Shown piece after piece: positions 51,065-62,207 of a DNA stretch of 64,000 nt. The translations under genes and the position numbers were made by a program. The first letter of the stretch is position 1; the number at the start of each line of letters is the position of its first letter. The notes under the pieces are model-generated. The model had not been told where the DNA came from. It saw only the letters and a list, made by a program, of their open reading frames with translations, and did no database searches. Source of the DNA: Sorghum bicolor (lineage: Eukaryota > Streptophyta > Magnoliopsida > Poales > Poaceae); the NCBI RefSeq assembly GCF_000003195.3, contig NC_012871.2:53471978-53535977 (forward strand), given 5' to 3'.

Positions 51065-52120
51065 TGTCGGTGTTTTCCCCCGGGGGGTGACACCAATGAG
51101 TAAACTTGTATGCGTGCTCCCTTTCCCAGATGGTGATGCAAAAAGACACAAAGATTTATCTTGGTTCGGGCAAGAGAAGGCCCTACGTCTAGCGGGGGGG
51201 AGAGTTTGTATTATTCTGCACCTAAGTGCTTGTACGGGGTGAATACAAGCGTGGTATGGATGGAGATGGAGTGAGTCCGCTCTACTACGTATGGCTTGCA
51301 TGTTGTGTTGTATCGCGTCCCCCGTATCCACTCCCGGGCCTCCCCTTTTATAGTTCCAAGGAGAGGCCTAGGGTACATGTATAGGCGTCAGAGTTGGGGT
51401 CGATAGAGGTATGGCGCGCTGACCTACTCGAGGCCTCCGTACCGGCGTGGTTTCGAGCCATCTTGTCCTGGTAGCTTGATGATGATTACGCGTGCCCCTG
51501 TATCCCGCTCTGTGCGCCGTCCTAGACCGGTTTATTTGTTGCACGCATGTACGTCGCGGCAGCAGCTGCGTCGGAGTGGTTGAAGTGCTGTCACTCATTA
51601 CCCGACCCTTTCCCAGGAAGGAAACGTGCCTACTCGAGGGTCGGATGCCGTGTAACGCCTCGCTAGCCAGAGCGCTGACTTTGGGCGTCTCGAGGGGGTC
51701 TTGATTAGACGTTCTGACCCACTTTCTGCGTCCTGCCACGCTCTGGCTTGTTTGGTGGGGAAGGCTGCAAAAAGAATGACAGGACGTGTGCCTGTTCCCT
51801 ATCACGCTTCCCGTGACTGGCGGGTTAGGTGAGAACGCGACAGGCGCATTAAATGCCCTGGTTCCTGTGCCCGCGTCAGGCGGCGGGCGGCGTCCTTGCG
51901 CTCGACGCCTTCCGATTCGCTCGAGCCTATTTTCGTATTCGACGGTAGCCGGCGCTCGAGCCCTGGTTGATTCGTAGGACGCTCTTTCCATGTTCGAGGC
52001 TACGGACGTCGAGGACCATGCGTATGACTGGGTAGGGCGTCGAGTTGGAGGCCTCGACTTGCGTACGGATATTCTCGTTATGCACATCAGTTGGGGTACC
52101 CCTTACTGATATCCTTGACA
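51065..52120 (-). repeat. Element F 3' LTR (Tat type)
   Basis: Plus strand TGTCGGTGTTTTCCCC...ATATCCTTGACA, 1056 bp. On the minus strand TATA is at about 51352-51345 and transcript-leader words (GTACAAGCACTTAGGTGCAG, ATCTTTGTGTC, CATCACCATCTGGG) follow. ORFs 51368-52087 and others inside it are GC-rich shadows. Confidence 0.82.
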
Positions 52121-52134
52121 GTAGCCCCCGAGTC
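52121..52134 (-). other. Element F polypurine tract
   Basis: Minus strand GACTCGGGGGCTAC directly precedes the TGTCAAGG start of the 3' LTR. This fixes the element's orientation. Confidence 0.75.
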
Positions 52135-52916
52135 TCCATTCGAGCGCTTGCGCTCGAGTGGAGGCTATATTTTTGTGGTCGAGTTTCCGTGGGGGCGCGC
52201 GAGCGACCCCGCGGGGGTAGCCCCCGAGCCCTTGGAGGAGTTTTTGACTCCTTCGAGGGTTATGCTACCTGGTCTGTGGAAACGCTCTCGATGTCCATCA
52301 TGAGGATGGGCTGAAAACTGGGATTGGTTTGTTTTGCGCAAGGGTTGCGATGTACTCTCGATAGAGCGAGCGTCATCTACCCCAGATTGAGCTCTTAGCG
52401 GGTGATCCAAGTGAGAACCTGTGCCCCTTTCGTGTGGGTCAGCTGTAGCCCGGAGGCGTTCTCATAAAGCAGGGTCGGCGTGGTCGGGGATGCTGGTCTC
52501 GTTCGATAGAGTCCAGTGGCTCGATGCCTCCCTTCGGGGGGATTCATCTCGACCGTCTCAACCCTACCTTGGACATCCCCAGCGAGTTCTCGAGGCGGGC
52601 CTCAATTTTCGACCACTCGCCGGGCATCCCTGACTCTGGTGCTCGAGATCGGCTGTCGAACCCTTTCGGCAGGTCAGCCTGCGACCTCTCGGGACTTTCA
52701 TGGGTACGTACCTTGGCTTATAGGGGAAGGAAAAGGATCGCGGCGGTTCGCCTTTTCGCCTGTTCGGCGCGTCTTTTTAGGCGGGAGCCGTTGCGACACT
52801 GTACCGGTGCGGAATTCGTAGCGTCCCATTTGTGAGAGAGCTGAGGACCGTTAGACGGCGCATTTATGAGAGGAGTTACCGTGTTTATCGGATCTGTCCG
52901 TTGGTGGCCTGCCGTC
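52135..52916 (+). other. Element F spacer and upstream region of the antisense gene
   Basis: GC-rich with repeated TAGCCCCCGAG (52124, 52217) and many CTCGAG/TTCGAG words. ORFs 52421-52835 are GC-driven and overlap one another without a recognisable domain. Confidence 0.45.
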
Positions 52917-52923
52917 TATAAAT
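52917..52923 (+). promoter_or_regulatory. TATA box of the antisense gene
   Basis: TATAAAT in GTCTATAAATGCC, about 130 bp upstream of the chosen ATG (53049). It argues against the longer reading from 52866, whose extra N-terminus would overlap the core promoter. Confidence 0.55.
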
Positions 52924-53048
52924 GCCTCGTGGTGTCGTTGCCGTCGCTCCTTCCGCCTTCTGCATTCGTCCTTGCCCCAGCTTCCTTGCCATTCCTCACA
53001 CGCGCGCACCCTCGAGCAGTAGCAAGTTTGCCTTTCTCCCACCCGAAA

Positions 53049-53981
53049 ATGCCTGTGAGACTCATCGCCGCCGATGACTGGCGCCCGTCGTCGATGATGG
53101 AGCGCCGGCTGTTGGAGCTTGAGAGGGAGGGGCTCCTGCACCCCCGCACTTCGTCATCGCGGCCGGAGTGGATCGCGCCGGCGGCGGACCACCGGGAGCC
53201 AAGGCCGCCCAAGGGCTACGTGGTCTCCTTCGCCAAGTTCCACCACCACGGCTTGGGCACTCCTTCGAGTCGCTTCATGCGGGAGCTCTGCCATCACTAC
53301 ATGGTGGAGCTCCAGCACTTCTCTCCAAACGCCATCACCGTCGCGGCAGTCTTTGCCGCGGTGTGTGAGGGCTATTTGGGGATGATGCCCCACTGGGATC
53401 TGTGGCTCCACCTGTACCGGGGCGAGTTTTTCAACGCTCCCATCAGAACTACTGGTGTGAGGAAACTCGTGCGGGTCGGGTGCCTCAATCTGGTGCTGAA
53501 GACCGGCAAAACGGAGAGGCCGCGCGAGTACTTCCCGGTGGGATTGTCATCGAACCATGCTGGATGGGACTCCCAGTGGTTCTACTTGCGAAACGATGAT
53601 AGCCTCCTTCCTGCCTACACCGGCCGCTTGATCTCGGAGCGCCCGGAGAACTGGACATACGGCGTCGTCCAAGTCAACCAATCGCGACTGGACCGCCTCC
53701 TCGACGCCTTGAAGAAATTATGCGTGGAAGGCCTGACCGCCGCTCTCGTCCTCTCGGCCGTCCATCATCGGAGGGTTCTCCCGTTGATGTCTCGACCGCT
53801 GAGGATGGACGAGATGGGTCCCGGCATTTCGTCCCGGGATCTCGAGGCGTGCTGGATGTCCAACGAGGCTCCGGCGGACGATGAGGTCGCGGCCCGGGTC
53901 AGGGCGGCTATCGCTGGTGACTTCCAGCCGGAGCATGTCAATGGCTTCCCTATGAGGCCCGACGTGGGGTCAATTGACCTG
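53049..53981 (+). CDS. Antisense gene exon 1: PF04195-like (putative gypsy type transposon) domain
   Basis: 311 codons from ATG 53049 to the GTAAGT donor, phase 0. Landmarks of the plant domain are GYVVSFAKFHHHGLG (56-70), PSSRFMRELCHHYMVELQHF (72-91), AAVCEGYLGMMPHWDLWLHL (103-122) and a later WFYL stretch. The domain is common in grass genomes almost only within retroelements. No enzymatic residues are known for it. Exon 1 is fully open. Confidence 0.75.
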
Positions 53982-55012
53982 GTAAGTATTTTTTCTACTT
54001 ACGACTTCGATCCTCGATTTTCTTCGGTCCTTCTTAAGACTTGTCCATGTCTGCGCAGGGATCGATCGACGTTCGATCCTCGAGGCCTCCAGTGAAGGAG
54101 GACGAGGTCGATCGTGACAAGCGGCGAGAGTCCGCGGAAAAGCAAAAGTCCACATTGGACTTAAAAAAGAAAAATGAGAAGAAAAAGAACCTCGAGCGCC
54201 AAGCACTGGAGACGCGCCGAGCGAAATCCAGGCAGAGGTGGGAGCCTGAGGAAGAGTCCCCTGATGAGGACGATGGCGGCGATGGTGATGACGATAGCGA
54301 CGACTCCGAGGGGATGGTGTCCCGTCTTGACAGGATCCTCGAGGGTCCGCCTCGAGCTGACGCCGACGCCGACGCCTCACGGACGGGAGCACCAAAGGAG
54401 GGGCCAGGCGGCTCTCTTGAGAGGCAACAGAGGGAGTCGTCGCCTCGCCGCTCCTGTGCTGATATCCCCCCCGCGCCTGCACAAAGTCGGTCCGTCCCGC
54501 GCCCCCAACCTCCCCCTGCGCCAAAAGGCGGGCGACCGGGCTAAGCCCCAAGCGACGGGGCCGTTGACACGTGGCCGTGCCACGACCTCCGGTAAGGGGG
54601 AGACAAGCCGCAGGAGTGCTAGCCCTAGCGCTCGCCAGGCGGGAGATGCCGAGCCGAGGCCCGCGCCCATTCGTGAGGGGCCTGGAGCCTCGACGCGGGG
54701 CGGTTCGAGGCCTGCCGGTCGAGGTACCGGCGGGCGGGCCGTTCTCCCCGTGGGGTAAGGTCTTCGATGCTATGATTCTCATCTTCCTATGTCTTTGCGT
54801 TTTCTCGTGTAATGGCCTCTCTCATGCCCGTTCTTCTCTCTTTAGGTTGAAGCGGACGCTCGAGCAGGCCCAGCCCTTAATGGCCAAAAGGCTTAAAGTG
54901 GGAGTGGCCCCCAAAGATTCAGGTCAGCGGCTCGTTTCCGTTGTTATGTGGGTTATGTTGCTCTTACGTCGATCATCGTGATGACTGACCTTTGCTTTTG
55001 TGTGTTTTATAG

Positions 55013-56162
55013 GCTCCTTCGACACTCGACTGCCGACTGGTGCTGAGAGCGCCCCGCCCCGTCCCCTGGTGGGTGAGTCTGCCCCACCGTCGCCGAAGCG
55101 GGTCGAGGCACCTCACCCCTAAGAGCAGGAGGGAGCCCCCGAGCCTCCCCGATCTGGGGTCGAGGGGGATCCTATCACTATAAGTGATGGGTCCGGCGGC
55201 GATGGGTCTTCGAAGGACGCCCGTCCTATGGACGAGGAGGTCCAGACCTCTCCCGTCACGAAGCGGACGCCCTGGCCTACCGGGCTTCGCTCCGTCGAGG
55301 AGCAGAGGAAGGAGGGAGAGGAGCGCGAGCAGGAGACGCGGCAGCAGCCGCAGGAGGAGCAGCGGCTGCAGCAGAAAGAAGGAGAGGAAGGGCAGCCGCC
55401 AGCAGGTCCCCAGCTCGAGGAGCTGCTAGAGCAGGACCGTCAACAGGAGCTGCAGGAGCTCCAGGAGCAGCAGCAGCAGAGGGGCTAGCAGTTAGAGGAA
55501 CTGCTCGAGCCTCCCTCTCACAGTCCCCCCAACCAGTGCCACCAGCGCCGCGAGAGCCTGGAAATAGGGAGGAGAGTCTGCCAGTTTACGGTCCTCCGAC
55601 CCCAGCGTGGCTCCGTCCAGGGGTGCCCGCTTCAATCCCAACAGAGTCGGGGCAGGTGGACGGCGTGGTGGCGCTTGCCTGTATGATGCGCACCCCTGTT
55701 GACCCTCAGTCCGAGATCAGGGGTATGATCTACGGCATGGACGGAATTGCTCTGGGATTCCTCTGGGAGCGTCGATCGTGGGAGGACCGCGTCCCCACCG
55801 AGGAAGACGAGGTCGGGACGTCGGGCGGCGGTGGCGGCAGCGAGACCGGGACCTGGAAGACGGTGGATGACAACGGGCGGTTCCCTTCCCTCGTCGACTT
55901 GTTCCTGCGCCACGGGGGGTCGCTCGAGACCGTCGAGGAGCTCATTCGAGGCGTCAAGGCGCGCGCCGACCAGGAGATGGAGAACTGGTGCCCCGACCGG
56001 ATCCGCATCCGGGCTTCCACCGATCCGTCCGAACCTAACATTTTCTTAGACGACCGGAAGGAGGCCGAAAAGTGGGAGCACGTCGAGGAGTTTCGCCTCT
56101 GGATGAAGCATACGGTGGGGCTCCTGTCCGACGTCGTTAACAATGGGCTCGGACCGGCCTAT
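55013..56162 (+). pseudogene. Antisense gene exon 4: Gln/Glu-rich middle and conserved block
   Basis: An early part with a stop at about 55120, then a Gln/Glu-rich segment (QEEQRLQQKEGEEGQ, ELQELQEQQQQRG), a stop at 55486, then an open block (from 55536) with VVALACMMRTPVDPQSEIRG, GIALGFLWERRSWED, FPSLVDLFLRHGGSLETVEE and WMKHTVGLLSDVVNNGLGPA before the TAT/GTAAGT donor. Confidence 0.6.
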
Positions 56163-56259
56163 GTAAGTGTTTTTCGGGCTTTAATCCTTATAGAACGTTT
56201 GGTTTTGTGTTCTAGGCGTTCTGGTTTTGCGTTCTTACTGTTCTACTGCTGTTTCATAG

Positions 56260-57450
56260 GATCTAAAGGAGACCTCCCGCATCAAGTCAAGCTTTATTCA
56301 TGCGATAAGGGACGGCTGGGAGCAACTCCCTCTCCTCAAGGACAAACTCCTGGAGTCGTAGGAGAATCTCCTCAAGGCCTATAAGGAGCTTTTGGCACTT
56401 GAGGAGGAGAAGAAGGAGAGGGAGGCCTCGATGAAAGCAGTGGAAGAAACCGCGCTGCTGAGGGAGTGGGCCATGATAGTCAAGGAGGCTGCGTCCAAGG
56501 CCCGGGACGAGGCCTTGTCTTATAAGAATGAGGCCGCTGACCTGGACAAGGAGAAGGGCCTCCTCAAGACTGAACTTGCCTCCGCCCGAGAAGCCTTCCA
56601 AAGGATGAAGGTGGAGTGTGTGAATGGTGAGATCGCCAGGAGCGCCGCGGAGGAGGCCAAAAAGAAGGCTCTTGAGGATCTCGAGGTGGAGCGGGCTCGA
56701 TCTCGCAGCCTCTCTGACGACGTTGATCGTCTAAAGAGGGAGCTGCTGGAGAAGGAAGGGGCCATCACACAGGCCGGTAAGGTGATCGAGGACCTGCGCG
56801 TCACCAACACTGAGCTGGTGCGCTCCAACAAAGAGATCGAGAGAGCCAACACCAAGTTGGTCGGCGAGAATACACCTCTGGAGGAAAGTATTCGCGGTAC
56901 GTTTCTATAGTCGAGTCTCCTTTTTGAGGTGCATTTTGTGTTATCTAATTTCTCCATGTCGGTCCTTGTAGGGCTTAAAGATGAGCTGCTTGCCGCACAA
57001 GTCGAGGCTTGCTCCGCCAAGGCCCAGCTCGAGGGGGAGGTCGCTTTGAACCGTCGGCTGCGGACGGCGATAAGCGATCTCTCGACGTCTTGGGAGGTCG
57101 AGCCTATGGACGAGTCGAGGGAGGAGGCTCGAGGCGACGCACTGGTCAATCAGCTGTGCTACCTGGGCACGACGCTGAGGGATCGAGTGCGGGACGCTCT
57201 TCATATCAGAGTGAAGTGGGCGATGGCGGTAGTCTGCTCAGGCTTTTCATACGATATGGAGGTGGTGTCCCACGGCTTCGTCACCGACATCTCCAAGACT
57301 GACGCGGAGAACGAGGAGAGGCTTCATGCCTTGATCGACGACGCAGAGGTCCCTGGGGAGAGGTTGGCCAAGTTGTTTGAGCCGGAAGTACTTCCCCCCG
57401 AGACTAGCCCGGGCGTGGATGATGGTGGTGAGGGCCGAGATGCGGACTGA
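56260..57450 (+). pseudogene. Antisense gene exons 5-6: coiled coil and C-terminus
   Basis: Exon 5 (56260-56896) encodes a long heptad-rich coiled coil (LALEEEKKEREASMKAVEE, KGLLKTELASAREAFQ, RLKRELLEKEGAI). A stop near 56358 breaks its start. A 75-nt intron (GTACGT...CTTGTAG) separates exon 6 (56972-57450), which continues the coil (LKDELLAAQVEACSAKAQLE) and ends in a compact region (VRDALHIRVKWAMAVVCSGF, YDMEVVSHGF) with an acidic tail and TGA. Confidence 0.65.
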
Positions 57451-57981
57451 GGCCTGTGAGCCTGCTCTGGGTGCCTAGGCCCCTTGTATAGTATTTTGTC
57501 GTTCTATCTTATGTAATACTATGTCTTTAAGTGGTTTGTACGATCTAGGAGCCTGCTTTGTTCCTTTGTTTCCTTTTCTGCATGTGTCTGTATTTCCCGT
57601 TTGGTCTTTCGTTAAGGCGACCTCGATTGCCTCCAAGGTGAGGAAGCGAGTAGAGTTACCATAGCCCGGGGGCGTAGGAGTTCTCAGGCTCATTGTTCCT
57701 CGGCCCTTAAGGGGCTCGAGGTGCCTCTACTATTCGACCGTACGAGGTTTACTGATAGGAACGAAAGAATTATTTGGTTTTTTCGACACTTGGGGGGGCG
57801 CCCCCCTGCTAGCCCCCGAGGGGGTATCGACTATGATGGGTCATAGTTGGTACTCCCTTCTAACGTCGAGATTTCGACCCGCAAAAAAGTAAATCATTCG
57901 AGGGAAAGGTCTTATTCATTCATGCATTCATTCATAAGGCCTTGGTACAGAATGTACATGGGAACATAAAGCTTTGAAATT
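57451..57981. other. Element F spacer between pol end and antisense gene 3' end
   Basis: 3' flank of the antisense gene (TTATGTAATACTATG at about 57509 could serve 3'-end formation). TAGCCCCCGAGGGGG lies at about 57812. The two transcription units of F converge here. No further ORF. Confidence 0.5.
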
Positions 57982-58086
57982 CTAGGGGTAGAATCGATGT
58001 AGCTGTTCGATGTTCCATGCGTTGGTGAAGACCACCCCCTTTTCATCCGCGAGCTTTTACGTCCCTGGCTTCAGTACTTCGGCCAC
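57982..58086 (-). pseudogene. C-terminal end of element F pol
   Basis: Minus strand from 58086: VAEVLKPGT, stop, KLADEKGVVFTNAWNIEQL, HRFYP and a stop at 57984-57982. This is the characteristic Tat/Gypsy polyprotein C-terminus. A premature stop (TAA) sits where the family usually has an aromatic codon, so this copy was already inactive. Insertion of G removed continuity with the rest of pol. Confidence 0.75.
58082..58086. other. Left flank of element G (candidate target duplication GCCAC)
   Basis: GCCAC precedes TGTTGATGGTCC. The partner would be outside the window. Confidence 0.35.
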
Positions 58087-59359
58087 TGTTGATGGTCCTT
58101 AATGCTCACATTTAACCATCAACTAATCATAGAAAAGGACCTATATGCAACTAACACCTAGACTTAGGGTTTTATCTGACAGAATTCCACGAGTTTTGGT
58201 GTTTGTCTATTTCTGCAGGGGGTTATCAGGAAATATGGAAGAAAGGCCCACACGTCGGGTTTACATAGAGATATTAACGTGCTGCGCAATTTTCTATCAT
58301 CTAGAAGACTCCAGAAGCCACGGGACCGAAGCGGAGGCCGAGAGGGCTCAGGCACAGGGCGCCCGCCCTAGTCCCTTGGGCGCCCGCCCACTTCCAGAGA
58401 CCAATTCGGTCACGTTTCGCAGACAACGCTCCACCGACCTAAAGGATCAAGGAAAACCGTGCGATCAATGTCGGTTTGATCCGACGGCCCAGATTCACTT
58501 GAAGGGACTATAAAACCAGACCCCCTGGCCCCTAGTGATCATACCACTTCTACAGAATCAAAGCTAGGGTTTCAATTCTTCATCCAAGTAGAGAGGATCC
58601 CTCTAGTTCTTCTAGTTCTACCTCTAGTTCATCTAGATCTAGTTCTAGTTCATCTAGTTCTAGTTCTAGTTCCTCTAGTTCTAGTTCTAGTTAGTTCTAG
58701 TTGTAATCTAGAAAATAGGGAGAGAGAAGAGGAGAGCGGAGGAGGAGGAGCCGGATCTTCCTCAACATTGTACTTTTGCAGCATCTGGTTCGTTCTTCAT
58801 CGTTCTCCAGGTTCTTCAATTCATAACTCCTGAGTTCTCTAATTACTTTTATTTACATTCAAGTTATTTATTGGATTCCCGCTTGCATCAAGTGCTCTAA
58901 TCTTTGAAACATTAGAGTAGTAATTAATAGATTAGACGTGGTGTTTAGTCTAGCAATTACCTAGAATTGCACCCAATCTTGCGGATTGTTGTGGTAGCCT
59001 TAGGGTAGTGACAGCCCTAACGGTCGACGTATTCCACCACGTTCGGATCGGTGTTTGTAGGACCGTAGTCAGACCTTCCTAGCCCCCTTCTCATCTCTTT
59101 CTGTGGTTAGTGCTCTGATGTCCCGATATAGATAATCTTGAAGTAATTCTTGATTCTTAGATCAACTAGAGAACTCTCATGAAACTTCCTCTCTTCCCAC
59201 CAAAAATATTCATATAGTTATCCTTGGGCAATCTTGGATCTTAATTAGTACACTCACGTTCCCTGTGGAAAATCGATACTCTGGAATACTCCCGGGTGAA
59301 GGCTACATCGGTATCCGTGCGCTTGCGGATTTTTCTGTTTGCGTTTAAAATACCCAACA
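58087..59359 (+). repeat. Element G 5' LTR
   Basis: TGTTGATGGTCC...AATACCCAACA, 1273 bp. The U3 is shared with B/C (paired GGGCGCCCGCCC boxes about 58358-58390, TATA GGGACTATAAAACC about 58505). Downstream is a CTAGTT-type tandem repeat. Confidence 0.85.
58600..58705 (+). repeat. (CTAGTT)n-type minisatellite in the G LTR
   Basis: Interrupted tandem array of 6-bp CTAGTT/CTAGAT-like units (for example CTAGTTCTAGTTCATCTAG) spanning about 100 bp, downstream of TATA and so in the transcribed leader. Not seen in the other LTRs here. Confidence 0.8.
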
Positions 59360-59366
59360 AGCTTTC

Positions 59367-59384
59367 TGGCGGCGTTGCCGGGGA
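59367..59384 (+). other. Element G primer-binding site
   Basis: TGGCGGCGTTGCCGGGGA, one change from the tRNA-Asp complement, 7 nt after the LTR. Confidence 0.8.
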
Positions 59385-59475
59385 ACGGTAGATGTGCTAG
59401 TTTCGAACCAAGTCGTCCGTGTATCCTTTTTCTTTTCTTTTTACCACACTCACCTTATCACTTTCACCATACCAC

Positions 59476-59688
59476 ATGGATTTCACTCTAAGCATTAATG
59501 AGCATGGAATTTATTTCATAGCCACTTCATTTACTCCATGCTCATATGCAACATCTTCACAATCCATTGGTCTCTCCAACATCACCACATTCGAGATCTC
59601 CAACCCCCTCATCCTTTCTATTTATAAAAACTTTAAAAGGGCGGTTGTCGATGCATATGTCTATAATAAATTTTGCAGATCTCGTTGA
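59476..59688 (+). other. Small ORF after the primer site of element G
   Basis: 70 codons from ATG 59476 (MDFTLSINEHGIYFIATSF...). Its position is where a gag ORF would start, but it has no gag motifs and I do not recognise it. It may be the truncated start of a different internal sequence acquired by the E/G subfamily. Confidence 0.3.
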
Positions 59689-61150
59689 GTTGATCTTGAT
59701 ATAGGTCAGCGTTGGAGGGGAAACCACTTCACTGACATAAATTGATGGTTTCCCAAGGACAAGCTTAGTGTCCTAAAACAAGCACTGATCAGATCATAAC
59801 ATGAGCTTTTAATTATTTGCAACATTACCTTGTGTGTTGAGCATATTAGGATAATTGTAAAAATATTCCTTCGGGTATTCTTGTCACTAACCTTTTTAGG
59901 ATTGGAGCAAGAAGATCGGATGAATGACAAGCACAAGGTATGTACAACCAATCATCATACAACATTGAATTAAATTCATCCAAACTTGAATTTTGCAAAA
60001 TTCAAGCTTGGGGGAGTACTTTACATAAAAACATCCTTTGCCAGGTTGCTACGTTGGTTATCCCTACCTTTGAGACATGCTCAATTTGTTAAATACTAAT
60101 CACACTACTTCATCTCCACTTGAGTAGATCTCTATAAATGCTCTCATGCCACCTTTATTTGCTTTAGTATATGTCTAGGTTTGGAGTAGTTTCATTTATC
60201 TCTTAATTAAGCATGGTGCTTAGTTTAGGAATGATGATCTTACTTCCAAAGGATTTTAAATTAAGCATGATGCTTAGGTTAAAATTCCCTCCTAAATCAA
60301 ATTAGACATGGTGTCTAGGTTGATCTTTGAGCCGATAGTATGCTATAGTAGATATTGGATATTTTGTTGGACTAACCCCTGCAGGAAAACTTTAACTATC
60401 GACCTGGGAAGTCTTGAGATAAACTCACATTGGAGACAAAGAGAGACACACATGAAGTTTAACAATTTACACAAGGAAGGCATAACTCACAAGAGATGAT
60501 CCATGGAGGGTGCCAAAAACACGATGCACAACCGCTAAGAGAGGAAAGCTTCCACAAGGTGATACTGTACCATCACTCTTCAAGTAAGGTAACATCTTAA
60601 AGTACTTGACTATCACTTTTATAAGCTTCTCCTTGGTTCTGGCGTTCACATGAGTAAAAGAGACAAACATGTATGATTTACAACTCTAGATTAACCAACC
60701 CAATCGATTCAATATGTTTAGTCCTTCCACCTTTGTGATCCTACACTCCTAATCATATAAGCTAAAATGTTGCACCTTCAATCTCTAGAAGATATAAACA
60801 AAACATAAATATAGATAGATTATCTTTCCATTGGGTTGAGCGATCTGATCTGACAAATGTTTTAAATGCTACACTCATGATCTTATTATCCATCAACTTT
60901 GTCTTGCTCACTATGCTTAAGGTTAGAGAGAACAAATACACTTTTGGTTCTGTTGGTGTTTTCCACCAACAGGGCCCATGCACTTGATCTCTGCCTTGTC
61001 TCAATGAGCAGGTACACTTCGAGCAAAATATGAAGGACTTTTACAACTCCCAGACTCCACCAAGTGAAGAACCTAGATCAACGAGTACACACACTGGAGA
61101 TACTGGACACTCAGGCAATCACTGCCCTGAGATGCTTGAGGACGTAACTA
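59689..61150 (+). other. Element G internal sequence of unknown origin, partly shared with E
   Basis: No ORF with recognisable domain. AAGCTTGGGGGAGTAC (about 60006-60021) is a polypurine-like tract. 60720-61075 is the complement of 51050-50690 in element E. At 61085-61145, GGAGATACTGGACACTCAGG and GCCCTGAGATGC match the second half of the C gag zinc knuckle, marking where the C-like sequence resumes. Confidence 0.55.
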
Positions 61151-61166
61151 GTGGAGTAACCCTGTT

Positions 61167-62207
61167 GTGGAAGTAATTACTGACCTTCTGCCGGTCAAGA
61201 GAGACGACCCAGGATGCCCCGTCATCCCGATCTCCTTCGTCATGGTGGACTTCCTAGAAGCACTCTGCGACTTTGGCTCCAGCGTCAACATTATGCCCAG
61301 GGGAATATTGAAGAACCTCTGCGTCCGAGTTGGTACCTTGTACGCCCCAGCAGACTTCGTGGTGAAAGAGACTGGTACTAATGAGAGGGCACCCATCATC
61401 TTAGGGAGGCCATTCCTAAACACCTCAGGAGCTGTCATCTACGCTAGTGCTGCCAAGATCAGTTTCTACATCGAGGGGAAGAAGTAGACGTTTTCCTTCA
61501 AGAACAAGACTACACAAATCTTAGAGCAATCCCGACATGAACCAAGGAAGAGGACCAACAAGAGGAACAGGAACAAGCAAATGTGGACCAAGTCAGCAAA
61601 GATGGTCACTGCAGTTCAAGGAGGTCAAGATCGTCGACTTAAGTCACCGTTCATAACCAAAAAGGACGACCCAAGTATGCCAATCATCCAGTGCTCTATT
61701 GATGGATACAACTTCTAGAAGATGCTTTGCGACACCGGGTCAGGCGTCAACATAATGGCCGCCAGTCACCTATCAGCTCCTATTCGGAACCATGCCCCTA
61801 AACCGACATACATTCAGCTTCACATGGCAGATCAGACATTCCGAAAGGTTATTGTCATGAGAGAAGACGAATTCGATCCACTCGTCATCATTGGGAGACT
61901 GTTCTTTAGCACCATTAAAGCAATCATATACATTGGAACTGGAGAAGTCCACATGCACTTCCCATCAGAGAATGTACGCCACTGTTTTACTGATCCTAAC
62001 TATATAGTTGAAGACTCTAAGCAGGTCAGGACAAGAAGACGACGACGCAACCACAACCAGAGGAGGCAAATCATCAAGGACGGATGGGTAGACTATGAAG
62101 GAGAAGTTGTAAGGTCTGAAGACATACAACTTGAACAGAACTGTCCTGAGGAGACCGTAGCACCGAGTCAGGTGTGTAGAGAGAAGATAGTTATACACGA
62201 AGAGTAG
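61167..62207 (+). pseudogene. Element G tandem protease region (PR1 and PR2)
   Basis: Frame 61167-61487 holds PR1: PVIPISFVMVDFLEALCDFG, then SSVNIMPRG with an internal deletion relative to C, and APIILGRPFLNTSGAVIY; a TAG at 61485-61487 interrupts it. Around 61722-62207 PR2 shows MLCDTGSGVNIMAA, ADQTFRKV, GRLFFSTIKAIIYIGTGEV and the basic tail RTRRRRRNHNQRRQ. PR2 has lost part of the flap region and its G-R-P has become G-R-L. Same order and linker as C, so the tandem protease is a family trait. Inactive here. Confidence 0.78.

Larger units (their letters stand above)
53049..57450 (+). pseudogene. Multi-exon antisense gene of element F: PF04195-like domain plus coiled coil
   Basis: Six exons are inferred: 53049-53981, 54059 to about 54740, 54846-54922, 55013-56162, 56260-56896 and 56972-57450. 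Donors include CTG/GTAAGT, CAG/GTCAGC and TAT/GTAAGT; acceptors include GCGCAG, TTTATAG, TTCATAG and CTTGTAG. The N-terminus resembles the putative gypsy type transposon domain (Pfam PF04195). The middle is charged, low complexity and Gln/Glu-rich. The C-terminus is a long coiled coil followed by a globular end. Frame breaks: a shift near 54500, stops at about 55120 and 55486, and one in exon 5 at about 56358-56360. The function of these proteins is unknown. The gene runs opposite to its own element. Confidence 0.72.
51065..58086 (-). mobile_element. Element F: Tat-lineage Gypsy element, 3' portion with antisense gene
   Basis: LTR 51065-52120 is in minus orientation: its TATA box (AACTATAAAAGGGG) reads on the minus strand and the purine tract GACTCGGGGGCTAC lies just inside it. 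So this is the 3' LTR and the interior extends rightward. The interior has a plus-strand (antisense) multi-exon gene, then on the minus strand the last 34 codons of pol (58086-57982, ending WNIEQLHRFYP). Element G interrupts pol at 58087. Tat-lineage elements (Grande, RIRE2, Retand types) are known to carry extra, often antisense, ORFs between pol and the 3' LTR. Confidence 0.8.

Noticed and set aside
51368..52087. 239-codon ORF on the minus strand within the Tat LTR
   Set aside because: Arg/Ser/Thr-rich, lies wholly inside an LTR upstream of its TATA box, and overlaps other long GC frames. Open length is explained by composition.
51065..52120. Reading the F LTR as a plus-strand 5' LTR
   Set aside because: TATA orientation, the adjacent purine tract, lack of a primer site after 52120 and the minus-strand pol end all show minus orientation.
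52866..53048. Upstream ATG giving a 61-residue N-terminal extension of the antisense gene, perhaps a signal peptide
   Set aside because: A TATA box at 52917 and absence of domain homology favour ATG 53049.
54377..54782. Long minus-strand ORFs opposite the antisense gene
   Set aside because: Shadow frames of a GC-rich coding region; no domain, and splice signals on the plus strand explain the conservation.
58600..58705. CTAGTT repeats as a CRISPR-like or coding repeat
   Set aside because: No spacers, 6-bp period, inside an LTR: a simple minisatellite.
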